From: Patiria pectinifera
Taxonomy: Eukaryota > Echinodermata > Asteroidea > Valvatida > Asterinidae
Length of the DNA stretch: 64,000 nucleotides
Reading direction: 5' to 3'
Assembly: GCA_029964075.1 (NCBI GenBank)
Contig: CM057130.1
Span: 2,418,001 to 2,482,000, forward strand
Positions 1 through 10,025 of the stretch are shown here, in pieces (positions within the stretch are counted from its first letter, which is position 1; each line of letters begins with the position of its first letter). The position numbers and the translations under genes are program-made. The notes beneath the pieces are model-generated. The model was not told where the DNA came from. It saw nothing but the letters and a program-made list of their open reading frames with translations, and did not search any database.

Positions 1-1400
1 TTTATATATGTGTAACCGTGAAAAATGACACACTTGGGGGAACTCGCGAAAACTAATACTCAATGGGGATAAACTAACAAAACTAAACTAAACTCAGGAT
101 CTTTGAAGGGAAAAGTCGCGAGGAAATTGAATTAATAGAGACCAGAGACGAATTCTAGATTTCGAACAAAAAAAGGACCAAAAAGAATTTATTCACAAGA
201 ACCTTAAACCAAAAACCAAGAAATTGAGACTTAAACCCTAAAATCTAAAATCAACACAGTGTGAATAGTGGATCTTTCAAAAAGCAGGAATAAAATCTGT
301 AAACAAGAAAATACAAAAAGACAAAACATATAAGGAAATGATCTAATGAATATTTAATAAACAATAAACAAGCTGTAAGATCCCAAGGAAGTGGGAGACA
401 CTAATCCCCAAAGTGAAGGATTAGCACATCATAAAATAAGGCTAGTGGCACCATCCTATACACAGGCCATGTGAGTTAAATGAGAACAAATAAAAGGCAA
501 TGAAAAGCTAAAGTACATATTGAAGAATTTAAGAAAATCTCTAAATCTAATACTAAGAAAATGTACAAGAAAAAACATGAAAATCTAGAATGCAAATGAA
601 CTTTCAACCTTTCTTAGTAATAAAACAAGACCAAAAAAATGTATCCTTAAGAAGAACCAAGGTTGAAAATAAACAGAACTAAGAAACTTTTCTCAAAAGA
701 ACTCAAAAAGAGACCGGTTTCATTGAAAAGACTAAAGCTTCCTTATTACAGTAGGAACAAATCAATCATCATGAAAAGAAGTAAAAAACACTAGTGTATT
801 AAGTAAAATAATCAATGGAAACAAAAGTAAATCCAAAAGTTGTAAAAGAAAACTTCAAACTGGAGCTTCCTCAAAGATCTAATAAACTGACCAGAGTCAA
901 TTCAAAGCTAACAAACTTTCAAAAGAAAACTGAACTATATTTCTAATAATAATTATACATCAAAAATTAATGTGGCCTGACGTTGCGAACTTAGCAAGTT
1001 CTTCTTCAGAGGCTAAAACAGAAATGACAGAGGTACATACATTAACATGGGGGTGCACACAAACATGCAGGGCTGAAAAAGATAATTATACATGATAAAT
1101 GAAAAGTATGTAGACAATATACAAAAGAAAACTCACCAAAGCAAATGACTCGGCAACAGACTAACTTCAAGCAGAATGGGCACTCCAGTTAGGAGGAAAA
1201 TATATGCATGTATGTCTATTGTCTGCTGGTCTGCTGGCTGAACTGAAGTGTGACTTGACCATGTGGCAGCTTTTATAGGGGGAACATGTGGGCTTAAGTA
1301 AACAAACAGGGGGTCACACTACCAACAAAGGGGGGGGGACATCTAAACTTCAACTAAATGATTTTTTGTTTCTAAGGGGAGCTACTCCTATTTAATACAC
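1..1400 (-). mobile_element. Probable retroelement or repeat fragment, promoter-like end
   Basis: No gene is visible. Read on the minus strand, the stretch has a TATAAA box at 1277-1272 and, further along, a GTGAGT donor-like site at about 1136 and a TTTTTCAG acceptor-like site at about 1073. It then runs into a segment (about 1100-960) that is clearly similar to 14830-14680 (-) and 33316-33450 (+): they share ACATGCAGGG, CTCTGTCATTT and CTCTGAAGAAG followed by a small hairpin. The remainder, to base 1, is T-rich on this strand and has no long reading frame. The repeated occurrence makes this a dispersed element. Its class is not settled; a Penelope-like or other retroelement end is one possibility. 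Confidence 0.45.
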
Positions 1401-4400
1401 TATAAAAATACACAAGGAAAACTTGGCACTGCCACATATGCGACACCGTGAGCGTATACGAGGTAATTCATAATTATGCAACGCAGTGTATATGAAGTAA
1501 ACAGTCATATTTATATAGACTGGACATGTGGCCGTTCTAGATCAATGAAATCACAGAATCCAAGACACGATATAACAAATCGGATTGTCACACAGCGTTC
1601 AATTCTATACAGCGCTGAAGGTTTTATTAAATACGTTCCTTCCTGTCCGAGTAATAACGGTAATGGCTAACATTTCCTCATGGAAGTTGGCAACAGTGCA
1701 TTTTGTATTGTCTCTTATGTTAATTCAAATCTATCCGGTGTCTGGTTTCTTTATAGACTGAAAAGGGCATTTCCTCCAAGGACCTATATCCTGCCGTGGT
1801 GCTCTCATCAAAATGGTGTTTAGAGCACTGACCTATAGGTAGCGGCGCTTTAGGTAAGAGTCGGAGAGTTGTATTTTATCATTGTGGTCTATGGCAATTA
1901 ATTTAACGTGACTTTGCCTCGCCCGTTGGGTGAACACCCGGGCGCCAACTCGTAAATGATCAGCTCTTTGGGTGTAGACGTCTTCAACCGTGCACCTCCA
2001 AAGTTTTGTCCTTCAATTGTTTATACCTTGACCTTTTTTTGTTTTGAAAAGCGCCCTCATTGGTCTTGATACTCATATCCCAACCCAACAGTATACGGCT
2101 CCCTTACCTCGGCGTGAAACTTCCTTTATGGTAGGTGGCGCCCTTCTTATATGAAAGTCTGGTTCCCAGACCAAAAGATTATGACTATTTCTGATGAATC
2201 TTAGGTTCGGTAGCCGCCACGGTCACGTGACTTAAACAGGAGGGATTCCTTTCGATTCCGGTTGCCTAGGGGTATTCCAAAACTCGGCTTCGTCTCCATT
2301 TCGGCTTTGACAGCTATCTGGGTCTCTATCTTGAAGATTGGAGCTCAACATCAGTCAATACTAGAAATATCAAACTGTGTGATGAAGGAAGTGATTTGAT
2401 CGGAACAATAAAAGCTTTCACTGATAAAGCCAAACCGGAAACGAAGCCGAGCTTTGAACAAAGGCCGTCATGTTTAATTTTAGCCATGGTGGCTATACCT
2501 GGCCTACAATATCCGCTCCGTTCACAAGTACCCCCTCACCGGCAAAGAAAGTACATTGGGGGTGACCGACCGACGCCATCTTGCCTGACTGGAATTCATT
2601 TGCCGCGAAGCGCGGCCACTGCGTGTACAATGTACGTAGTTCAAATCCCCTGGTGTACGTGCGTCACACACAAGGAACGGTGTGCGTCAACCAGCGAAAT
2701 GTCCCGCTCATGGGACGTCATTGCTAGGTAAAAGGGCGCCCTCTTTCGTCGGCGCACGGAGCCCATAGACGTCAGACTATTCTTATCAGTACCTAACTCA
2801 AAGGTTGCAGACTTCAGTGATTATTACGCGCACTTCCCAAAATTATCAAAAAAATACTCACAACTCTCCAAGGTGTTCGAGACACCCAACTTTCATTTTC
2901 TGTTCATTTTTTTTAGGGGGGGGGGTTAACAAATGACTTTTCGATCCAAAGATGATCACCCCTAAAAGTAGTCCTGAAGGCCATCGGCATTTTGAAAGGG
3001 GTACCTATCGTGATTTGGGGCCTATTTACTAGCTTGCACCCCAAGGTATTGGATGACTCTCGGTTTTCAAGTCAACAAGTTTGTTGAGAAAATATACCGA
3101 AAAGTACACGTGTAAAGCGCAGTCCGAGTAACATGGATTTATATCGCTGTTTGGTTTAATTGCGTCTTTTACAGAGTCACGCTAAGACATAATGAGATTT
3201 GCAAGGTTACGATTCTGCAGTGATTAAAAGTGATTGTACCGTAACAAAAAAAACATAAAAGGAAAATCATGGTAAACAGTAAACGAAGGTCCGCCCCATG
3301 ACTGATTACAAGTTGTATGTGTGAGAAATCCTATAATAGGGGAAAACGCGACGAGTGGTCGTCGAGTTGGTCTTCCATCTGCTTATGCAAACGCGATTTT
3401 AATTAGTGGTCCCTAGACTTTTCTGATACATTTTGATATTCAAACAAGGTAATGTCTCTACGACGGAGGAAATGAAAATCAATGAAAGGAAACATAACCA
3501 AATCGCCCGAGGGTGCCACCCGTTGCCGTGCTATGGGAGAACGATGCAAATTACCGTTAAAAACCTCCATGTCAGCTAATTAACTCCGAGTTGCTGGTGG
3601 TTCGGATCAATGAAATCGCCGCTAATCGACAGAATATACGACAAGACATTTTGCTTGAGACCAAAGACTCGAGTCTAGGGGGTTGCCATTAGCTGTCTTG
3701 AGATTCTTTTGACCGACCAACCATCGAGATGAATTCCAACATCCGAACCGTGAGTAGCCTTCATCTTTTTTTTTTCACCAATAACGAGTTTGTATGGAAA
3801 TTTCATCTGTTGGTATATGAGTCGTAAACCTATAAGAAAGTTCCAGTGATCTACCAACAAATGGACTGTTGTCTTATTCAGACCATTTGCGGCTTGAAAG
3901 TCGAGAGACGTATTAAGACATGATTGACAATTTACGTCTTGAACATTATGAAGATTTTTTTTCCAAGCGATTGGTGTTACTAGCCTAAATTCCTTTCGTC
4001 TTAATAATACCTCAAAACCAGTTAAATTTTTACTCATTAACGTGATTCTCACTTCGCAAAGTTGTACACACGTAAAAATCATGTTAAATATTCTAAGGAA
4101 AAAGTTTGCCACCTGCCCTATAATTCTTACACCCACCTTTGTCCCGGGCGAAAACCCCCAACCAACCACCAGTATATTGCCATTGGTCGGTTCCCCAAGG
4201 TTTGGGCGTGTCATATCCTACCGTTGAATTCGACACTGATGCGGTAACCTTTTTGTGTGTATATGCAGATAATACTCCTGATAGAATTGCTTGGACTAGC
4301 TGATAGTGATAGGGTACACTCCACCACACACACGTACGGTAAGAATATAAACCTATTTTGAAGGGAGGTGGGGAGGGGGAGAAGAAATCGGCACTTTGAC

Positions 4401-5518
4401 CCCAAATCGTGTTAGAAAACTCTCCCAGACAGTGACAATTCCTCGGCGAATAGGAACAATGTCTTGCTCAAGGAACCTGTGGCATGTCATCCTCTGATTT
4501 GTTTAATCCCACATTTTCATAGATTTCTCTATTCCTCCTTCAGCCATCGCAATATACCGCGAACGATTTGAAAAAGAGGGGTAACACCCCCCCTCCCAGT
4601 AACCCTACACCCATACACAATTTTGACTATTGTTACTTATCACGTCCCCCTAGATATCACAACAGAATTCTAGAATTTTCGGGAAGAGAATGACCAACAC
4701 AAAAGGGGTCCCTGTATCGCATATCTTGCTTCAATTGTATCGCAAACTGTTGTACTTTTGGTATTTAACTTGTAAATTCAAATCCAGTGGGATTTGTGTT
4801 ATTTGTAGATCAATGAGGTTTCACTTGTCGCACATCAATTATGAAACCACGTGGGTATCTTACCGCTAGTTAGAATATAGCAGCATATCTGGAATTCCCC
4901 TAGTCTTGCACTAATTAAGGATAAGTTTCTGATACACGATATGAATTGAAAACTCCTGAAAGGAAGAAATTTTTTGTTTAAGTACGTGGAAGCACTGACC
5001 ATAATGCAAAGCCCAATGGCCAATACAAACACAAATGTGGCCCATTAATTGCTATTAATAGGAACCAAAAGTTTATTCTTAACAACACGAAGCTTTTGGT
5101 TGTGTTTCGCGTGGTTTTATAATATACTTTGGGAACGGGTTGAAAAATATATATTTATTGCTTTAATTTTCGTCCTTTTTTTCTTCGCAAGCATGCTCAA
5201 AGCCGCAGCATATTTGTATAAAAATTACAGACTCCCAGTCTGCATGACGGACTTTAATATATGAATGGAAGAATTGTTGGACTTGTTAAATTTTATTTTT
5301 AGATTTTTTTAGCCTGAAAAAAAAGAAGAAAAAAAACAATGACAGATATTGCACTGATATCAACGCACATTCACCTTTTGCGTGCATTTGTCATTGTATT
5401 TGCATGAAGCGAGAATTGTCAAATCACTTGGAATGTGTGATTCAGAAAGGAATCAAATTAACTTTTTTTGTGATCAAAACGTCGTTGCATCATCAAGAGC
5501 CTGAGATTTTTCTTCCAG
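1401..5518. other. Non-coding stretch upstream of lectin A
   Basis: I see no convincing exon here. The Met-bearing first exon and leader exon of lectin A should lie here or further upstream but could not be recognised. A 179-codon open frame on the minus strand (3675-4214) matches no family I know. A T-rich hydrophobic frame at 5049-5264 looks like chance translation of pyrimidine-rich DNA. Confidence 0.5.
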
Positions 5519-5685
5519 AGTTTACAGTTTGCCCCAGCGGTTTTCAATCCTTCGAGTCGTCGTGCTACCGTCTGGTTTCCGACTCGCCGACTGATGGGTA
5601 CACAGCACGCACTGAGTGCCAACAGTTGGCAAGTGACAGCCACCTGGCGTTTATCCAGAGCCAGTCTGAAATGACATTCCTCCAG
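5519..5685 (+). CDS. Lectin A exon: first half of CTLD 1
   Basis: The acceptor TTTTTCTTCCAG precedes a phase-1 start, and the donor GTACGA follows FLQ in phase 0. It encodes the N-terminal hairpin and first helix of a long-form CTLD (VCPSGFQSFESSCYRL, then TECQQLASDSHLAFIQS). The 167-bp length equals that of the matching lectin C exon, and the intron just upstream is also recognisably similar between the two genes. Confidence 0.85.
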
Positions 5686-8600
5686 GTACGATATCGTATT
5701 TGTTTCCGTTTCATAACTGGAAACAAGGGAACACAATCGAAAGTAAGCTTAATCAGAAGGATATACCTCTTGTAAAATGCGTCCCCTGCCCGCTAAATAC
5801 CTGTAAATGACTGCGCTTGTCAAACGACCACTGCTAATAGCCTTCCATCTAGAATTCGATTACTTTTTATGTTAATTAACGGTTTTCTGAGCCAGAAAAG
5901 ACGATTCGACAGAAAAAGATATTAAGTAGTTTGGTTTCATTTCCGGATTGTAAATTCTGGTACTTGGGCTCTGTGGCGTTACTGGGATCCAATTCGCAGG
6001 TGGACACTAATTAGTGGGGCCTCGCGTTCCGGAGAGGGGCACTCAGTGCATTGTTTCTGCATTTAAAAACTCATTAGCTTGACATTTCATAAAATAATTT
6101 TGGACTTGTAATTCTTTCCTCTTTCGACTAAACAGGGTCTTGCAAATGGACAAGGGGTGGATGAGGACTATTGGTTCGGTCTGACGCACACCGACGATAC
6201 GGACCATCCTCACTGGCTGGACGGCAGCCCGCTCGGCAACTTCACGGCCTGGGATTATTTCGGGGTCTTCGACGAACACTCGCCCTGCGTCCGGCTCCGG
6301 AGACACAGCGAGTATCTCTGGAACGATAGGTACTGTAGCATCCAGATGGGCTACATCTGCGAGGTCGAGAGTAAGTCCTTTAACACGAGAATATTTCCAT
6401 GAGGCTCTCAGCTCAATTTTTCGTGTAACAGTCCACTTTTAGTCAGAATGACAGTGGTCAGCCACCTGAACCAATCCCCAAATCCACCCGTAGATCGAAC
6501 TCATTCCCGAGATCGACCACCATAGTGTTGTTAACAAGAAAACAGGAATCACGCTGGGAAGACCGGCACATTATCAAAACCGCAAAGTTAATATTTTGCT
6601 GCTATTCTTTGTTGATACAAATGTTGGGTTTTTTTAAGAGTTAACGCACTGTACCGCAAACTAGCAACATTCAGTCACCGTGTGTTTTCAGTGGAGCGTG
6701 CCCATTGCCCCGTGTCTCCCATATGCCACTCCACACGGCGGAAGCGGACGATGACTTGAAGTGCAAATAATCGAAGGTTTTCAGGACTGACAAGAAGCGC
6801 CTCCCCATCCACCCTGTAATAAAGCGATGCCGGGAGACTGTGGGACAAAGCTACGAGCTTATCCTATATTGGAATTAATTGTTTTTTTAAACAGGTGCAA
6901 ATACGCAGTACACGTTTGTGACGGAGCATTTATCTTGGAGCGAGGCGAGGGACGCCTGTGCTTCGGCGGACGGCCACCTAGCCATCATCAACTCGGAGCA
7001 AGAGAGCCTGGGTTTGCAAGCTGCCACCTCCTCACTCTCTATCCCGTCCAGCCGCTACTGGGTCGGACTGGTCACTACCATCGGTGGCACCGTGGCCTGG
7101 CTGGACGGGACGGTGCTGGCTTTTTCACCTGACAACTTTGAAGTCGATGATGACTACGAGTGTTACACCATGAACCTTGGGAGCGGAGATTGGAGAGGGT
7201 GGGATTGTACGAAGACCACGAATTATATTTGTGAAGGTATGTTAACTCGTAGTTAATTGTCGTGAATTGACTGTGTAAGCAGTGGCGGTTCTAGGGGGGG
7301 GGGGGCTGGGGGGCTTTTAAAAAAAAATTGTCTAGCCCCCCCCCAAAAAAAAACATAAAAAATGCACTAGCAAAATTTAAGAATGTGGCGTAAATGCGAA
7401 CTGTCTCCCCCTAAATAAATAGTCGTGAGAAGGGTGCATTTGCACACTTTTATGTGCCTGATTGTAGGATTTTATCAGCGCTCCCCATTCAGTATATGTT
7501 GTGGACCTCCATTAAAAAAACAGAAAAGGTAACAAAAAATCGGACATCCATCTTTTGTTTCCTTAGCGTCATCGAGTACCTTACTGACGGTAACCGTTCA
7601 GAACATGGAAACACTACAGACGTCCGTTACCATGACCGACACACCATGGGGAACGTTCGACCCCACCACCGAGCCAGAGGGCGCTATCGATCCCATCACC
7701 ACATCAGAGGGCATTGTCGACCAAACAACCAAACCAGAGGGCGTGGTCGGCGTTACCACCACACCAGAGGGCGTGGCCGACCCAATCACCACACCTGTGG
7801 ATTCGGTCGACCCCACAACTACACCAGAATACGTGACCACTGACTCCACCACCACACGGGAGGACAATATCAACCCCACCACCACAGTGGAGGGTATGGT
7901 CGACCAAACTAACACACCCAGGATCATGGTCGACCCCAAAAACACAACAGTGGGCGCAGTCAACCCAACTACCAAACCAGAAGACTTTGTCGACCCAACC
8001 ACCAAACCAGAGGGCGTGGTCGACCCAACCACCAAATCAGAGGGCGTGGTCGACATAACCACCACACCAGAGGGCGTGGCCGACCCAACCATCACACCTG
8101 TAGGCTTGGCCGACCCAACATCTACACCAGAAGACGTGGCCACTGACTCCACCACCACACGGGAGGAACATATCAACCCCACCAGTACCACCACACTTGA
8201 GGGTATGAACAACCCAACTAACACACCCGAGATCTTGGTCGACCCTACCAACACACCAGCGGGCGCAGTCGACACCACCAATTCACCAGAGGCCGTAGTC
8301 GACACCACCACCACACCAGATGACGTGATGAATTATTACCCCATAACCACACCCTTTGGTGACTTTGACCCGGACGATATCGACTCTGACGATACACCAG
8401 AAGATCAAACCGTTTTCGCCGGTACTGGCCTCTCTGAAAGTCTGACCACCAATCACTACCGAAGTCTGGCACCGCTCACTACCGAAGGGGATCATAAATT
8501 GACGGCAACGACTCCGGTTGACGAGTGCGCATCCAGTTTCCACACCTGTCGGTATAGGTCCCAGACTTATCACCTTCACGCCAATGCCAAGACGCTGCCA

Positions 8601-8795
8601 GATCACCTTTCTCTGCAGACAGTTAAGGGCATCAGGTCCGATCTCCGTTGCGCAGGCGCGTGTCTCGCACAGGATGGTTGTCGGTGCTTTGTTGTCTTCT
8701 CGAACAACGACTGTTTGCTGTCTGCGGCGGGGACGGACGAAGTCGGATTGTTGTCTCATGATTCTGCTAAAATTTATTGCATGGGGAACAACTAG
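5519..8795 (+). CDS. Lectin A: double C-type lectin domain, mucin-like stalk and PAN-like domain (5' end missing)
   Basis: The five exons I can place are 5519-5685, 6136-6370, 6895-7236 and 7567-8795; the first two together make one CTLD, so four blocks encode about 655 residues. The first CTLD is a six-cysteine long form with WLDGS and WND; the second is a four-cysteine short form with WLDG but no WND. A Thr/Pro/Asp-rich repeat stalk follows, then a cysteine-rich PAN/apple-like C-terminus ending at TAG. Donors are GTACGA, GTAAGT and GTATGT, and the phases (1, 0, 1, 1) all agree. Neither CTLD carries the EPN or QPD sugar motif, so classical mannose or galactose binding is not predicted. A secreted or surface recognition protein is inferred. 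The leader exon was not found, so membrane attachment is unknown. Lectin C is a close inverted paralogue of the first CTLD. Confidence 0.85.
6136..6370 (+). CDS. Lectin A exon: second half of CTLD 1
   Basis: The acceptor is TAAACAG (phase 0) and the donor GTAAGT (phase 1). It holds DYWFGLTHTDD, HWLDGSPLGNFTAWDYF, the calcium-site-like LWND and the closing GYICEVE. NFT is a possible N-glycosylation site. Across roughly 165 bp it differs from the 23755-23521 exon of lectin C at only three bases; the two exons then differ sharply at 6331-6351. Confidence 0.9.
6895..7236 (+). CDS. Lectin A exon: CTLD 2
   Basis: The acceptor TTTTTTTAAACAG and donor GTATGT define a symmetric phase 1-1 exon of 342 bp, a whole-domain module. 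Motifs are HLSWSEARDAC, HLAIINSEQE, RYWVGLV, WLDGTV and NYICE. The WND triplet is replaced by GDWRGWDC, and only four cysteines are present (short form), so canonical calcium-dependent sugar binding is unlikely. Confidence 0.87.
7567..8795 (+). CDS. Lectin A terminal exon: Thr/Pro-rich stalk and PAN-like domain
   Basis: The acceptor TTGTTTCCTTAG gives phase 1, and the frame runs about 408 codons to TAG at 8793-8795. The first roughly 260 codons are degenerate ten-residue units such as TTKPEGVVDP, dense in Thr and Pro and therefore a likely O-glycosylated stalk. The last roughly 95 residues hold a cysteine pattern (CASSFHTC, CAGACLAQDGC, CFVVF, NDCLL, IYC) that fits a PAN/apple-like fold. No C-terminal membrane segment follows, so this end looks soluble. 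Confidence 0.85.
7755..8330 (+). repeat. In-frame two-tier coding repeat
   Basis: Short units of about 30 bp are nested in a longer repeat with a period of exactly 303 bp (101 codons). TTTPEGVADP at 7755 recurs at 8058, and DSTTTRE at about 7841 recurs at about 8144. A small insertion (extra Thr codons near 8185) breaks the register late in the second block. Confidence 0.85.
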
Positions 8796-9115
8796 AAGTG
8801 TAGCTGTAAAATTGATTACAGTACTGTAAGTATTCCGTCCACATGTTTCAATTAACTCCATTCTTGCTCGATGCTAGGGTTCATAGTGAGGGTTATATTC
8901 ATTAAATTCAAGGGACTGTTAATACCAATTCCATAGTTGTAGATCTCAGAAAATACAGCAAATATATTATTTTACATTGATTTTTACACAAAATTAGCTA
9001 CTAATCAACTTGTTGCAGTTGTAAGTCTACATGAAATTGTTTCATATAATATAATTTCAAACAAGATGTTTCTAATCAACTTGAAGTTATTGAAAAATAC
9101 CAATATACGAGCCAC

Positions 9116-9121
9116 AATAAA
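9116..9121 (+). promoter_or_regulatory. Candidate poly(A) signal, lectin A
   Basis: This is the first AATAAA on the plus strand noticed downstream of the lectin A stop, about 320 bp away. No other support. Confidence 0.25.
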
Positions 9122-9857
9122 CCTACAAACTGAAAAACACAGAGAAACATTTTCCAGAGGATTCAGAGGTTCTGAGATTTTTTTTTTTTGCGAACTATTG
9201 GGGATTCTTTTTGAATATCGTTCATTTTTTTGATCGTAGTAAGAAGTGTGCGTTAAAGTAAAAATAATCAATGTAAATTGTAATTGAAATGGGTTAACTA
9301 TTTTGGAAAACTTTTTTGTGTGTAAGCTGTAACAATTTTAAAGAAATGTTAATCATAATGTTGTTGGGATTATCAAAGATTTTAGAATTAGTGAAGTTCC
9401 CAGTGTGTTCGTGAATGAAAGGAAATTTCCGTTTGGCGAGCTGATGTCCATGATTCGTATCCTCTACGTTTTCACTTATTTGCGCGTGATTGGCCAAAGA
9501 AGCATCTCATTTGTGCCAGGGTTCACCCTTCTCGAGGTGTTGTCCTTTATTGCAGCTTTATTGCTCTCTGTTCAAGAAAGCTCTGTAAACACTCTTCTTC
9601 TTTTAAAACCACATGTTTATAACTACCACGTTACATTATTATCCCGTTGTTATATTTCGGTCAATGAGGCGTAATTTTTTTCTCGTTATTTTTCTTCGGG
9701 AAATCAGGGAAAGTGTGACAACTATTTCATAGCTGCGCACTGGCTCCCCCAACATTGTTATACCTGATTACGGCAAATGCTCGAGAAAGCGTCATTCCCC
9801 TCAATATTGGCGCCATTTTTTTCGTTCCTGCCTTGTGACACTTAAAAATTATTAGCC

Positions 9858-10025
9858 TTTGAATGACTAATTGATCGGCACACCGTTGTTCTCTCTATAT
9901 AAACATGTCACTAAAATGCTAATCACAATTGTGTCGTGTCGTTTGAATGACTAATTGATCGGCACACCGTTGTTCTCTCTATATAAACATGTCACTAAAA
10001 TGCTAATCACAATTGTGTCGTGTCA
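9858..10025. repeat. Tandem duplication of an 84-bp unit containing TATATAA
   Basis: Two almost perfect head-to-tail copies (9858-9941 and 9942-10025) share GAATGACTAATTGATCGGCA and CTCTCTATATAAACATG. Each includes a TATA-box-like TATATAAA. A 72-codon open frame starts at the end of the second copy but matches nothing I know. Confidence 0.9.

Noticed and set aside
3675-4214. A 179-codon open frame on the minus strand
   Set aside because: No recognisable domain, no splice or promoter context, and composition like the surrounding DNA. It may be chance; a homology search would decide.
5049-5264. Hydrophobic frame considered as the leader exon of lectin A
   Set aside because: The hydrophobicity comes from T-rich DNA, and no donor in phase 1 leads to the exon at 5519.
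7598-8314. A 238-codon open frame on the minus strand with Val/Ser/Gly repeats
   Set aside because: It is the antisense shadow of the Thr/Pro repeat stalk of lectin A; the sense strand has splice sites in phase and a domain context.
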